Below, piece by piece: positions 1 to 7,178 of a DNA stretch of 64,000 nt. The DNA comes from Bradyrhizobium sp. CB82 (GTDB lineage Bacteria > Pseudomonadota > Alphaproteobacteria > Rhizobiales > Xanthobacteraceae): contig NZ_CP121650.1 of assembly GCF_029714405.1 (NCBI RefSeq), positions 7,011,001 to 7,075,000 of the forward strand, read 5' to 3'. Position numbers and translations under genes: made by a program. Every line of letters begins with the position of its first letter. Positions within the stretch are counted from its first letter, which is position 1. The notes below the pieces were generated by a model. That model saw nothing but the letters and a program-made list of their open reading frames with translations. It made no database searches and was not told the origin of the DNA.

Positions 1-219
1 CATGGCATCGCGGGTGAGGTTGGAGCCCTCGACGACATCGAAGCCGACATTGCGCAGCACCCTGGCCATCGCCTTGGAATCGATCGCCGGGTTGGGAAGC
101 TGCGGGACATTCTTGTAGGCGGAGTTGCCGACCACGAAGGCGACGCGCTTGTCAGCCAAGGCTGCGTCCCCGCTGACGAGAAATGCTGCGATTGAAATTG
201 CTGCGATCAAGAAGCGCAT
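1..219 (-). CDS. Caspase-family (peptidase C14) exported protein, N-terminal part
   Basis: Only the first 73 codons are inside the window; the gene runs off the left edge. The translation starts with a hydrophobic signal peptide ending near ALA-DKR, followed by RVAFVVGNSAYKNVPQLPNP and then SKAMARVLRNVGFDVVEG. This VGN-x-AY pattern, followed by a segment in which the ligand or substrate pairs are enumerated, is the usual beginning of bacterial caspase-fold (peptidase C14, metacaspase-like) proteins of rhizobia. The catalytic His and Cys lie outside the window, so activity cannot be judged. The start is the ATG at 217-219. The gene is divergent from the OmpA-family gene, and the shared upstream region holds two CRP-type palindromes. 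The family call is an inference from the N-terminus only. Confidence 0.75.
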   Translation of the reverse strand, partial: MRFLIAAISIAAFLVSGDAALADKRVAFVVGNSAYKNVPQLPNPAIDSKAMARVLRNVGFDVVEGSNLTRDAM

Positions 220-313
220 GATCACTCTTCCCTGATCCAAACTTCTTCGCTGCCCTCGGATCCGCCTGAGTCGATCCGATCGGAGCAATCTGATCCATTC
301 CACGAGAAAGCAC

Positions 314-329
314 TGTGATCTGGATCACG
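314..329. promoter_or_regulatory. CRP/FNR-family type palindrome, one mismatch
   Basis: TGTGA-TCTGGA-TCACG. It matches the CRP-type pattern TGTGA-N6-TCACA except for the last base, and lies about 95 bp upstream of the start of the caspase-family gene. Binding by a CRP-like regulator is an inference. Confidence 0.4.
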
Positions 330-654
330 CGGGGATTTCAGGTGCTCGAACCGAGCTGGAAGACGTTGCGACGGCTATCTTTCCGGCTGCTAACGCAGCT
401 ACAACAATGGCTGGTGACGAGCAATGCAGAGAGAATGTACCCGCTGGCGCGTGGAGTCCAGCGAGCGCGATGCGGGCCGTAAGATACGATCAGAAAAATC
501 GGCTATCGATCAACGACTCGAAGAGACAGTCGTGCTGCCCGACCAACGGACGCGAACATTCTTGGTGGCAGGTCGCTGCCGGTAATCGAACGAGCAATTG
601 GATGCCGACCGGCTCCGGCGCTAAAATGGGTAGAGACATGAGGCCACTTCTGAA

Positions 655-670
655 TGTGATACGCATCACA
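655..670. promoter_or_regulatory. CRP-family type palindrome, perfect
   Basis: TGTGA-TACGCA-TCACA, a perfect dyad with the spacing used by CRP-like regulators, centred about 81 bp upstream of the OmpA-family start codon at 744. That is a usual distance for activation or repression, but the regulator is not known. Confidence 0.55.
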
Positions 671-743
671 TCGGGGTGTTTGAACGTGACCTAGGCTCGC
701 AGCACCAAATCGCCATCAGGCGTACCAGCTAGGACATACGACA

Positions 744-1388
744 ATGACCCGCTTTGATAAGTTTTTCGGATTGAAGGCGATTACCATCTCGGCCGCGCTG
801 TCGCTGACGGCGGGCCTGGCATTCGCCGGCGACAACAACGTCACCGCCAACCAGATCCTGGATGCCCTGAAGTCGAAGCCCCTGACCCGCGGCCTGTCTG
901 CCGGTCCGCAGACCGAGACCGCGGATCGCGGCAAGGAGGCGAGCTTCCTGAATACCGTGCGCAACCGGCAGACCCGTTCGCTCTCGATGGGCGAGCGAGA
1001 GCAGATCGCCGAGCTCGCAACGAACAAGCCGAAGATCGATCTGGAGATCCAGTTCGACTACAACTCGGCCAACATCGCCACGACTTCGATGGGGTCGGTG
1101 CAGGCACTCGGCAAGGCGCTGTCCGATCCGGCTCTGAAGGGCTCGACCTTCGTTGTCGCCGGCCATACCGACGCGATCGGCAGCGATCCCTTCAACCAGG
1201 ATCTCTCCGAGCGGCGCGCCGACACCATCAAGAAGTATCTGGTGCGGAACTACGGCCTCAACGGCAGCGATCTCGTCACCGTCGGCTATGGCAAGACCCG
1301 GCTGAAAGACGCCGCGAACGGTGCCGACCCGGTCAACCGTCGTGTCCAGGTTGTGAACATGGAAACCAAGACGTCTGCCTCGAAGTGA
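744..1388 (+). CDS. OmpA-family peptidoglycan-binding protein
   Basis: This 214-residue protein has a Sec signal peptide (about residues 1-28, ending AFA before GDNN), a linker of about 70 residues rich in charged residues, and a C-terminal OmpA-like domain (about 98-208). The domain shows the start of the fold (FDYNSANI), the HTDAIGS motif near 141-147 and LSERRAD near 154-160; the Asp and Arg in these positions bind diaminopimelate in peptidoglycan in characterised OmpA-C domains. There is no lipobox and no N-terminal beta-barrel, so it is probably a periplasmic protein that binds the wall. A purine-rich AGGACA lies 6 bases before the ATG. The region upstream carries a perfect CRP-type palindrome. 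It is followed by a strong hairpin shared with the convergent PMT-family gene. Confidence 0.85.
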   Translation: MTRFDKFFGLKAITISAALSLTAGLAFAGDNNVTANQILDALKSKPLTRGLSAGPQTETADRGKEASFLNTVRNRQTRSLSMGEREQIAELATNKPKIDLEIQFDYNSANIATTSMGSVQALGKALSDPALKGSTFVVAGHTDAIGSDPFNQDLSERRADTIKKYLVRNYGLNGSDLVTVGYGKTRLKDAANGADPVNRRVQVVNMETKTSASK

Positions 1389-1407
1389 TCTCGGCGTCCA
1401 ATTCGGC

Positions 1408-1441
1408 AACTCGCCTGCCGCGCCCGCGGCGGGCGAGTTTC
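1408..1441. terminator. Bidirectional hairpin between convergent genes
   Basis: AACTCGCC and GGCGAGTT arms (1408-1439) enclose a second complementary GC-rich segment (GCCGC/GCGGC) and are followed by TTT. The hairpin lies 19 bp after the OmpA-family stop and touches the stop codon of the PMT-family gene on the other strand, so it can end both transcripts. Confidence 0.7.
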
Positions 1442-2756
1442 AAATCCAGTTCTGGAAGATCATCAGCCGGTTGAAGGTCTGCATCGAGGTGCCGACGAAG
1501 GCCGCGGAGATCGGTAGCATGGCGGCGAAGCCGATGGCTGCGACCGCGACATAGGCCCACAGCACCCAGGGCGGAAGCTTCTCACGTCGCAGCACATAGA
1601 CCAGTGCGAGCGAGGACGCGGTTGCGGCCGGCAGATAGTAGTAGATGAAGCCGAGCGTACGCGGCAGCAGTGCCCAGGCGAGATACGGGCCGAAATAGAA
1701 TGCCGAGATGAGGAACGCATCCCAACGCCGCGTGACGATGAAGTCGCGCAACACGACCGCCAGCGCGAGCAACGCCGGCCACAGCACCAGGGGATTACCG
1801 AGGAGGACGACCGCGGAGATGCTGTCGTCGCCGACCTTGTCGAACAGGAACCATACCGGGCGCACGAGGAAGGGCCAGGACGGCCATGAGCTCATATAGG
1901 TATGCCCGGCGATCGCGGTCGTGGTGTTGTCGGCGAAGATGCGCCGCTGGGCCTCGATCAGATCGGATGGCGATAGTCCGTAGAGCGGCACGAACGCGAC
2001 GAGATAGAACACTGCCGGCAACAGGCCGAAGCAGAGCGCGACATGCTGCGCCCTGAAATCCGGCCAGAGATCGGGGCGATACCAGTCGGTCGGCTTCGCG
2101 TCGGCAAACAGCGTGCGCCAGCTCTGCATCAGACGGATCGCCGCGACGATGACAATGCAGGCAGCGAGCGGAAACAGGCCGCTCCATTTGCAGGCGGCGG
2201 CAAGACCGAACAATCCGCCGGCCAGCGCAAACAACCGGTGCGGCCGCTCGCTCCGAAAGCCGTGCATGAAGGCCGCCGACGCCACTAGGCCAAAGGCCAG
2301 CGCAAAGATGTCAAGCATCGCGATGCGCGACTGCACGAACAGCATCTGGTTGCAGAAGGCGATCAGCGCCGCCGCGATCGCGGGGCCCTCCGCCGAAAAC
2401 AGCGCAAGACCGCAAAGATAGACTGCGACGACCGCGAGCGCGCCGAACAGCGTTGCCGGATAGCGCCAGCCCAGCGAATTGTCACCGAAGGTCGCGATCG
2501 ACCGCGCGATCAGCTCCTTTGCCAGCGGCGGATGCATCGGATTGAGCACGGGCCTGGGCACAACCGGCTCGAGCATCTGCCGCGCGGCCGGCACGTAATG
2601 CACCTCGTCGAACACGAACTTGTCCGGCGTCGAGACGCCGATCAGGAGCACGAGATGCGCGACCAGGAAAATTACGACGGCGATCACTGCGCGCCGCGAC
2701 ATCGGCGGCACAGGAGTCACTTCGCGCTGTCGCTGTGGGGATGCTTTGCGTGGCAA
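1440..2756 (-). CDS. PMT/GT39-type phospholipid carrier-dependent glycosyltransferase, integral membrane
   Basis: The 438-residue protein is mostly hydrophobic, with about ten membrane segments. The first periplasmic loop contains FVFDEVHYVPAAR (Asp50-Glu51), the DE pair that is catalytic in the GT39/GT-C families, then NPMHPPLAKELIA and, later, AMLDIFALAFG. These are typical of protein O-mannosyltransferase-like enzymes that use a polyprenyl-phosphate sugar donor on the outer side of the inner membrane. The acceptor (protein, lipid or glycan) cannot be read from the sequence. The start used is TTG at 2756, preceded by GGTGAG at about 6 bases; an ATG at 2702 (residue 19, MSRRAVI), just before the first membrane helix, is a good alternative. 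Its stop codon touches the shared terminator hairpin. Confidence 0.85.
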   Translation of the reverse strand: MPRKASPQRQREVTPVPPMSRRAVIAVVIFLVAHLVLLIGVSTPDKFVFDEVHYVPAARQMLEPVVPRPVLNPMHPPLAKELIARSIATFGDNSLGWRYPATLFGALAVVAVYLCGLALFSAEGPAIAAALIAFCNQMLFVQSRIAMLDIFALAFGLVASAAFMHGFRSERPHRLFALAGGLFGLAAACKWSGLFPLAACIVIVAAIRLMQSWRTLFADAKPTDWYRPDLWPDFRAQHVALCFGLLPAVFYLVAFVPLYGLSPSDLIEAQRRIFADNTTTAIAGHTYMSSWPSWPFLVRPVWFLFDKVGDDSISAVVLLGNPLVLWPALLALAVVLRDFIVTRRWDAFLISAFYFGPYLAWALLPRTLGFIYYYLPAATASSLALVYVLRREKLPPWVLWAYVAVAAIGFAAMLPISAAFVGTSMQTFNRLMIFQNWI

Positions 2757-2846
2757 ATTTGGCTCACCGCCGACAAAAATTTCCTTGCTCAGCGCTTTGA
2801 ACGCATTTTGCCGCTACTGTCACTAACCACGACGCTCGTCCTGCGT

Positions 2847-2877
2847 CGCTTGTGACAATTATAGCACATCACAAGCG
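2847..2877. promoter_or_regulatory. Nine-base inverted repeat in divergent promoter region
   Basis: CGCTTGTGA (2847-2855) and TCACAAGCG (2869-2877) are perfectly complementary across a 13-base spacer. The dyad lies between the divergent PMT-family gene and the FecR-domain gene, about 44 bp before the latter. It could be an operator or an RNA hairpin; the half-sites contain TGTGA/TCACA but the spacing is wrong for CRP. Confidence 0.4.
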
Positions 2878-2920
2878 AACGCGATCCGGTACGATACGGG
2901 ATACATTGATCGGCTGAAGA

Positions 2921-3625
2921 ATGATTTTGCGCCTTCCCGTTTTCTTTCCTGCATTGCTTACAGCCTTCGCTTGTGCGGCCTCCGCCGCTCAAGCGCAGAC
3001 GCGCGTTGGCGAAGCCGTGGTGATCCAGAACGATGTGGTTCGCGTCGCGGCGACGGCGACGCAGATCAACGTAGGCGACAGCATGCTGCGCGACGAGACC
3101 GTGCGCACCGGCGCCGACAGCGCCGCGCGCTTCGTCATGGCCGACAGCACCAACCTGTCGCTCGGGCCGAGCGCCACCCTCAAGCTCGACCGCACCGTCT
3201 TCAACGACGAGCACAGCTATCGCGACGTCGCGATCAGCATGACCACGGGCGCGTTCCGTTTCGTCACGGGACATTCGGAGAAGGCCGCCTACAAGATCAC
3301 GACGCCGCTCGCGACCATCGGCGTGCGCGGCACCACGCTCGACATCCTCTCGCAGCGCAGCCGCTCCGTGGTCGTCTTGCAGGACGGCGCGGCCAATGTC
3401 TGCACGCTGAGCTTGCAGTGCGTGCAGCTTACGCAACCGGGCGACACCGCGATCATCACCTCGACGGGTGGCCGGACCACCATCACCAAGACCAGCACAC
3501 CGCCCTGGACTTTTGCCGCGACCTGCACGGCGGCGGCCGGACTGTGCTCGGTCAACCAATATGCCGACGCTTCGCCGACCATCACGCCCGCCGTCCATGA
3601 CGACGGCGTGCTGTGCGGACGGTGA
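2921..3625 (+). CDS. Exported FecR-domain protein
   Basis: The 234-residue product has a signal peptide (about 1-25, ending AAQA before QTRVG) and a FecR domain (about 30-150) in which VGDSMLRDETVRTG, SAARFVMADSTNLSLGP and KITTPLATIGVRGTTLDI follow the usual order of the family. Although named after the iron-dicitrate regulator FecR, this exported stand-alone form is not a sigma-factor regulator; it probably works in the periplasm or on the cell surface. Four cysteines in the C-terminal third could form disulfides. It overlaps or abuts the next gene (stop codon at 3623-3625, next ATG at 3628), so the two are surely one operon. Pairing of an exported FecR-domain protein with an autotransporter-like barrel is common in Bradyrhizobium-type genomes, but its function is not known to me. 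Confidence 0.8.
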   Translation: MILRLPVFFPALLTAFACAASAAQAQTRVGEAVVIQNDVVRVAATATQINVGDSMLRDETVRTGADSAARFVMADSTNLSLGPSATLKLDRTVFNDEHSYRDVAISMTTGAFRFVTGHSEKAAYKITTPLATIGVRGTTLDILSQRSRSVVVLQDGAANVCTLSLQCVQLTQPGDTAIITSTGGRTTITKTSTPPWTFAATCTAAAGLCSVNQYADASPTITPAVHDDGVLCGR

Positions 3626-3627
3626 CG

Positions 3628-4755
3628 ATGGCGAAGCTCCGGACTCGCAGCATCGTCCTCGCGGCCGCGCTGGTCGCGGTGGCGTCGCTCGCGCTCCTTG
3701 CGGCTCAGCCGGCTGCCGCCCAGAACTGCACCGAATGCTCGCCGACGCCGACACCCAGCCCGAGTTCTAGCCCCTCGCCGACCCCGACGCCTACGCCCTC
3801 ACCGAGTCCTTCGCCGTCGCCGACTCCATCAACGACACCAGGGGCGAACCCGACCGTCTCCGGAGCCGACTCCAGCGGCGGCTCGATCGGCGATCTCGCC
3901 AACCAGCGCTTCAACCAGATGATCACCAACCGCGTGCTCGGCTCGGTGCTGCTCGGCGTCAACGAGCAGGTCAATTGCAGCGACTGCGTCAGCGCGTTCG
4001 GCTCGGCCGGCTCGTTTTCCGCCGGCGTCCATGGTCGCAAGGAGCTCACCGGCAATCTATCCCTGCTCACGGGCCTCGCCTACACGCAATACAATGAGGG
4101 CGGCTACCACGTCACCAGCGCGCCGATCGGCGCCTTTGCGCTGCGCTACGATTTCACCGACTGGGGGGCGTCACGCCCGTTCTTCGACATCGGCACAGTG
4201 CTCACGCCCTGGGAGAAGGTGCGCTACACACGCAGCTATCAGACGAGCCTCGGCGCGGTCAGCGTCACCGGCACGACCGACAGCTCGAACTACGCCGTCT
4301 ACGGCCGTGCCGGCTGGATCAGCCGGCTCTCGCCGCGCGACGAGGTCGCGGCCTCCGTCGAGTTCTGGCAGCTATGGCAGCGGGTGTCCGGCTATAGCGA
4401 TCCGACCGTCGCGTTCAACCCGTTCGACGCGACGATCGCGGGTGGCACCGACCGCACCAGCCTCGTCAAGCTCGGCGGGCAGTGGACGCATCTGATCGGC
4501 AGCACGCTCGAGGCCAACGTCAACGGCGGCTGGGTGCAGTCGTTCGGCGCGCATTCCGGCATCGTCGCCACCGTCACCGGCAACGGCACGGTGGTGCCAA
4601 CCATCGGCAATCAAGGCTGGTTCGAATATGGCGGCCGCCTCGGCTTCCGCTTCGCGCAGGGGTGGATCGTCGACCTCTTCGCCAACGGCACGCTCGGCCC
4701 GCAGCCGGTCGGCAACACCATCCATGGCGGCGTGGGCCTGCGGATCAATTATTGA
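3628..4755 (+). CDS. Outer-membrane beta-barrel protein with proline-rich linker
   Basis: The product (375 residues from the ATG at 3628) has a signal peptide (about 1-31, ending AAA before QNCTEC), a low-complexity linker of Thr-Pro, Ser-Pro repeats (about 38-75), then about 290 residues of alternating polar/aromatic strands ending in GGVGLRINY. A terminal aromatic residue is the signature that the BAM complex recognises in outer-membrane barrels. Two early cysteines (NCTEC) and a CSDC motif further on are unusual. It is translated with the FecR-domain gene: a GTG at 3622 overlaps its stop as GTGA and could be the real start, two codons earlier. The barrel resembles autotransporter translocation domains, but there is no large passenger, so a porin or adhesin-like role is possible. 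Two convergent elements follow: a paired palindrome and the VOC gene. Confidence 0.75.
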   Translation: MAKLRTRSIVLAAALVAVASLALLAAQPAAAQNCTECSPTPTPSPSSSPSPTPTPTPSPSPSPSPTPSTTPGANPTVSGADSSGGSIGDLANQRFNQMITNRVLGSVLLGVNEQVNCSDCVSAFGSAGSFSAGVHGRKELTGNLSLLTGLAYTQYNEGGYHVTSAPIGAFALRYDFTDWGASRPFFDIGTVLTPWEKVRYTRSYQTSLGAVSVTGTTDSSNYAVYGRAGWISRLSPRDEVAASVEFWQLWQRVSGYSDPTVAFNPFDATIAGGTDRTSLVKLGGQWTHLIGSTLEANVNGGWVQSFGAHSGIVATVTGNGTVVPTIGNQGWFEYGGRLGFRFAQGWIVDLFANGTLGPQPVGNTIHGGVGLRINY

Positions 4756-4781
4756 GAGTTGGCTCGTTCGTGCCAACATCT

Positions 4782-4893
4782 CCGCTGTCATGCCCCGGCT
4801 TGACCGGGGCATCCAGTATTCCAGAGACAGCGCGATTCATCACAACCGCCGCGGCGTACTGGATCGCCCGATCAAGTCGGGCGATGACAGCGG
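4782..4893. repeat. Paired palindromic intergenic element, copy 1
   Basis: Two hairpins face each other. CCGCTGTCAT at 4782-4791 is the exact complement of ATGACAGCGG at 4884-4893, and ATCCAGTA pairs with TACTGGAT inside. Each half carries its own GC-rich palindrome (GCCCCGG...CCGGGGC and CGCCCGA...TCGGGCG). The element fills the space between two convergent genes. The layout matches dispersed rhizobial intergenic repeats and a second copy lies at 5511-5634. Confidence 0.7.
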
Positions 4894-4916
4894 AAGTCGT
4901 GTCGCGGGCGCACGCA

Positions 4917-5405
4917 TCACGCCGCCGACTTGCCCTCATAGGCTTGCCGCAGCGCTTCGACGTCGAGCTTGACCATTTTCAGCATGGCCTGCATGACGCG
5001 GTTGGCGGCGGCCCGGTCGGAGCTCGAGAGAAACTGGAACATCGCCCTCGGCACCACCTGCCAGGCCACGCCCCAGCGGTCCCTGAGCCAGCCGCACTGC
5101 TCTTCCTTGCCGCCATGGGCGAGGAAGGCATACCAGATGCTGTCGACCTGCGCCTGATCCTCACAATCAATCTGCAGCGAGAGCGCGTGGGTGTACTCCA
5201 TCTTCATCCCGCCATTCAGCGCAACGAGGCGCTGTCCGCCTAGCGTGAACTCGACGACGAGCACTGAGCCTTCCTTGCCGGACGGATTGTCGCCGACGTT
5301 GCGCTGGACCTTCAGGATCTTCGAATCCGGCATCAGGGAAACGTAGAAATTTGCAGCTTCCTCGGCATCGCCGTTGAACCAGAGGCAGGGGGTAACCTTG
5401 GACAT
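4917..5405 (-). CDS. VOC-family (PhnB-like) protein
   Basis: The 162-residue protein starts at the ATG at 5403-5405, with GAGGAG 9 bases before it. The open frame extends upstream but those codons run through the repeat element and are not coding. The sequence MSKVTPCLWFNGDAEEAANF, then FTLGGQRLVALNGG and CGWLRDRWGVAWQVVP, is typical of the 3-demethylubiquinone-9 3-methyltransferase-like/PhnB branch of the vicinal-oxygen-chelate fold. Members are small soluble dimers; most have no proven substrate, and the usual metal ligands are not all conserved. It stands alone, between two paired palindromes. A function cannot be assigned beyond the fold. Confidence 0.85.
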   Translation of the reverse strand: MSKVTPCLWFNGDAEEAANFYVSLMPDSKILKVQRNVGDNPSGKEGSVLVVEFTLGGQRLVALNGGMKMEYTHALSLQIDCEDQAQVDSIWYAFLAHGGKEEQCGWLRDRWGVAWQVVPRAMFQFLSSSDRAAANRVMQAMLKMVKLDVEALRQAYEGKSAA

Positions 5406-5510
5406 GGGGCAAAACTCCTCTTTCGGGCGGGTCCCGACCCGAGGACGACGGAGTGGCCGGAGACCCGACAGGCCGCACGCAATTTTTTGCCAACGATGCT
5501 CCTCGTCCAC

Positions 5511-5634
5511 CGCTGTCATTCCCCGTGCAGGCGGGGAATCCATTACCCCGCAGCTTCTCCGTATCCCCGCACAGTCTCTGGAATACTGTCATCGCCCGCC
5601 CAGTGCGCAATTGCGCACAAGGCGGGCGATGACA
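5511..5634. repeat. Paired palindromic intergenic element, copy 2
   Basis: It begins CGCTGTCATT followed by the hairpin CCCCG...CGGGG and ATCCA, and ends with TACTGTCATCGCCCGCC...GGCGGGCGATGACA. The layout is the same as at 4782-4893 but the inner palindromes differ; a perfect GTGCGCAATTGCGCAC forms the tip of the second hairpin. It lies between the VOC gene start and the cupin gene stop. Confidence 0.65.
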
Positions 5635-5685
5635 CCAAATGTATTGGACGCGCACGCCGCGAACTCGGTGTGGAGAGAGATCAGA

Positions 5686-6195
5686 TCACTTCGTCTCGTT
5701 CGGATCGCGGTGCACCGGGTCGATCCAAAGCACCGTCTCCGGCTTCTCGACCGGCTCGATGTCGAGATTGATCGCGACCGCCTCGCCATCGCTGCGCACC
5801 AGCACGCATTCGAGGACTTCGTCGGGGCTGGCGTTGATCTCCTGGTGCGGCACGTAAGGCGGAACGTAAATGAAATCGCCGGGGCCGGCCTCCGCGGTGA
5901 ACTGGAGATGATCGCCCCAGCGCATACGGGCCTTGCCCTTCACCACATAGATGATGCTCTCCAAATGGCCATGATGATGCGCGCCGGTCTTGGCGTCGGG
6001 CTTGATGCTGACGGTGCCGGCCCACAATTTCTGCGCCCCGACGCGCGCGAAATTGATCGCGGCCTTGCGGTCCATGCCGGGCGTCGAGGGAACATTGGGA
6101 TCGAGCTGATTGCCGGGAATCACCCGCACGCCGTCATGTTTCCAGCGATCGTCATGATCGTGATGCTGGGAGTGCGTGTGGTCATGGCCGCTCAT
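5686..6195 (-). CDS. Cupin-domain protein with His-rich N-terminus
   Basis: The 169-residue product starts with a histidine/aspartate-rich tail (MSGHDHTHSQHHDHDD) that could bind metal, followed by a single cupin barrel. The first cupin motif is seen as GAHHHGHLESIIYVVKGKARM (His, His and Glu ligands) and the second as PGDFIYVPPYVPHQEIN (final His). It is therefore likely a metal-binding cupin, either a small dioxygenase/isomerase or a sensor; the substrate is unknown. The start chosen is ATG 6195 with GGAAAG 7 bases before it; ATG 6210 would add MESRH but has its purine-rich segment too close. It is transcribed divergently from csbD, and the EcfG promoter of csbD lies just beyond its start. 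Confidence 0.75.
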   Translation of the reverse strand: MSGHDHTHSQHHDHDDRWKHDGVRVIPGNQLDPNVPSTPGMDRKAAINFARVGAQKLWAGTVSIKPDAKTGAHHHGHLESIIYVVKGKARMRWGDHLQFTAEAGPGDFIYVPPYVPHQEINASPDEVLECVLVRSDGEAVAINLDIEPVEKPETVLWIDPVHRDPNETK

Positions 6196-6265
6196 GTGTC
6201 TGCTTTCCATTGGTTCCCTGCGCGGCAAGCTAACCAAAGCCGCGGCATCAAGCCAGACCAAAATC

Positions 6266-6290
6266 GGAACGCTCTTAGGCGCGTGGCGTT
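6266..6290 (+). promoter_or_regulatory. EcfG-type general stress promoter of csbD
   Basis: GGAAC (6266-6270), 16 bases, then CGTT (6287-6290): this is the consensus of the alphaproteobacterial general-stress sigma factor EcfG. Transcription would start about 8 bases later, giving a leader of roughly 25 nt before the csbD ATG at 6322. The downstream gene encodes a stress-type protein, which fits. Confidence 0.7.
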
Positions 6291-6321
6291 GTTCTTGCAA
6301 TCAAGGTGGAAGGAGATTTTT

Positions 6322-6540
6322 ATGGGTAGCACGAGCGACAAGATCAAGGGCGCCACCAACGAGACGGTCGGCAAGGCCAAGCAGGGCATTGGCGCGGCGA
6401 CCGGTTCCGAGCGCATGAAGGGCGAAGGCACCGTGCAGGAGGTCAAGGGCAAGGGCCAGCAGGCGATGGGCGATGCCAAGGACGCCGCGAAGGAAGCGAT
6501 CGATCGCGCCGCGGCGAACGCCAAGCGCACGGCGGAGTGA
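6322..6540 (+). CDS. CsbD-family stress protein
   Basis: The 72-residue protein (MGSTSDKIKGATNETVGKAK...) is made of Lys/Ala/Gly/Glu-rich helical repeats with the KIKG-x-NE-x-GKAKQ pattern typical of the CsbD family (first known as a sigma-B controlled protein of Bacillus; also E. coli YjbJ). No catalytic residues exist; the family is thought to be highly soluble stress proteins. AGGAG lies 6 bases before the ATG. An EcfG promoter sits immediately upstream and a 17-bp stem terminator immediately downstream, so this is a single-gene transcription unit of the general stress response. A longer open frame from 5374 is not coding. Confidence 0.92.
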   Translation: MGSTSDKIKGATNETVGKAKQGIGAATGSERMKGEGTVQEVKGKGQQAMGDAKDAAKEAIDRAAANAKRTAE

Positions 6541-6555
6541 GGCGAGCAGGACTGA

Positions 6556-6593
6556 AAACGAAAAGACCGGCCGCAAGGCCGGTCTTTTCGTTT
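6556..6593 (+). terminator. Strong intrinsic terminator of csbD
   Basis: A perfect 17-bp stem (AAACGAAAAGACCGGCC with its complement) and a GCAA tetraloop at 6573-6576 end in a run of T. The A-run on the 5' side makes it able to work in both directions. Confidence 0.9.
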
Positions 6594-6607
6594 GCGATGA
6601 CCCTTCC

Positions 6608-6636
6608 GTCATGGCCGGGACGAGCCCAGCCATGAC
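6608..6636. repeat. Short palindrome (REP-like)
   Basis: GTCATGGC and GCCATGAC form a perfect 8-bp stem around a 13-base loop rich in CGGG/GCCC. It lies between the csbD terminator and the convergent FKBP gene and could end the FKBP transcript; the GTCATGGCCGGGA sequence resembles single copies of dispersed rhizobial palindromes. Confidence 0.5.
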
Positions 6637-6651
6637 GAGTCGGAGAGTTCG

Positions 6652-7116
6652 TCACTTCACCCCGAGCAATTCCACGTCGAACATCAGCGTCGCATTCGGC
6701 GGGATCACGCCGCCGGCGCCGCGTGCGCCGTAGCCGAGCTGCGGCGGAATGATCAGCGTGCGCTTGCCGCCGACCTTCATGGTGGCAACGCCCTCGTCCC
6801 AGCCGGCGATCACGCGGCCCTTGCCGATTGGAAACTCGAACGGCTCGTTGCGATCGACGGAAGAGTCGAATTTCTTGCCCTTCTTGCCCTTCTCATAGAG
6901 CCAGCCGGTGTAGTGCATCACGCAGATCTGGCCGGGGTTTGGGGAGGCGCCGGTGCCGACGACGCTGTCGATGATCTCGAGGCCTGAAGCTGTGGTCATG
7001 GTTTTTCCTGCGGTCTGGGCCGATGCCGGGGTGGAGACGAACGCCGACACTGCGCCAATCACCGTGATCGCGAGCGCCGACATGAGGGTGAGGAGTGCAC
7101 GCTGGACACGCTGCAT
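6652..7116 (-). CDS. Exported FKBP-type peptidyl-prolyl cis-trans isomerase
   Basis: The 154-residue product has a signal peptide (about 1-34, ending ASA before QTAGK) and one FKBP domain (about 45-154). The core signatures are present: [48 protein letters not shown] and [11 protein letters not shown], including the aromatic and Asp/Phe residues that line the proline pocket. It should catalyse prolyl isomerisation during folding of periplasmic proteins. It lies downstream of the paoABC genes in the same direction (62 bp gap), so co-transcription is possible, and the RNA could end at the palindrome at 6608-6636. Confidence 0.92.
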   Translation of the reverse strand: MQRVQRALLTLMSALAITVIGAVSAFVSTPASAQTAGKTMTTASGLEIIDSVVGTGASPNPGQICVMHYTGWLYEKGKKGKKFDSSVDRNEPFEFPIGKGRVIAGWDEGVATMKVGGKRTLIIPPQLGYGARGAGGVIPPNATLMFDVELLGVK

Positions 7117-7178
7117 AAGACACCTTCCGTTTGAAGCGGGAGGTGTCTAGCGCAACGCTGGCAGCATGGCCAGCCTTA

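Larger units (their letters stand above)
220..743. other. Intergenic control region between divergent caspase-family and OmpA-family genes
   Basis: This 524-bp stretch has no convincing gene. A 95-codon open frame at 407-694 has an odd composition (Cys/Trp-rich, no family pattern) and overlaps the palindrome at 655-670, so I do not call it. The region contains two TGTGA-N6-TCAC(A/G) palindromes, listed separately, one nearer each divergent gene. Confidence 0.6.

Noticed and set aside
407..694. 95-codon open frame before the OmpA-family gene
   Set aside because: Odd composition, no ribosome-binding site, and it covers the perfect CRP-type palindrome.
3735..3845. Short-period repeat resembling a minisatellite
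   Set aside because: It is the DNA for the Thr/Ser-Pro linker of the barrel protein, explained by coding.
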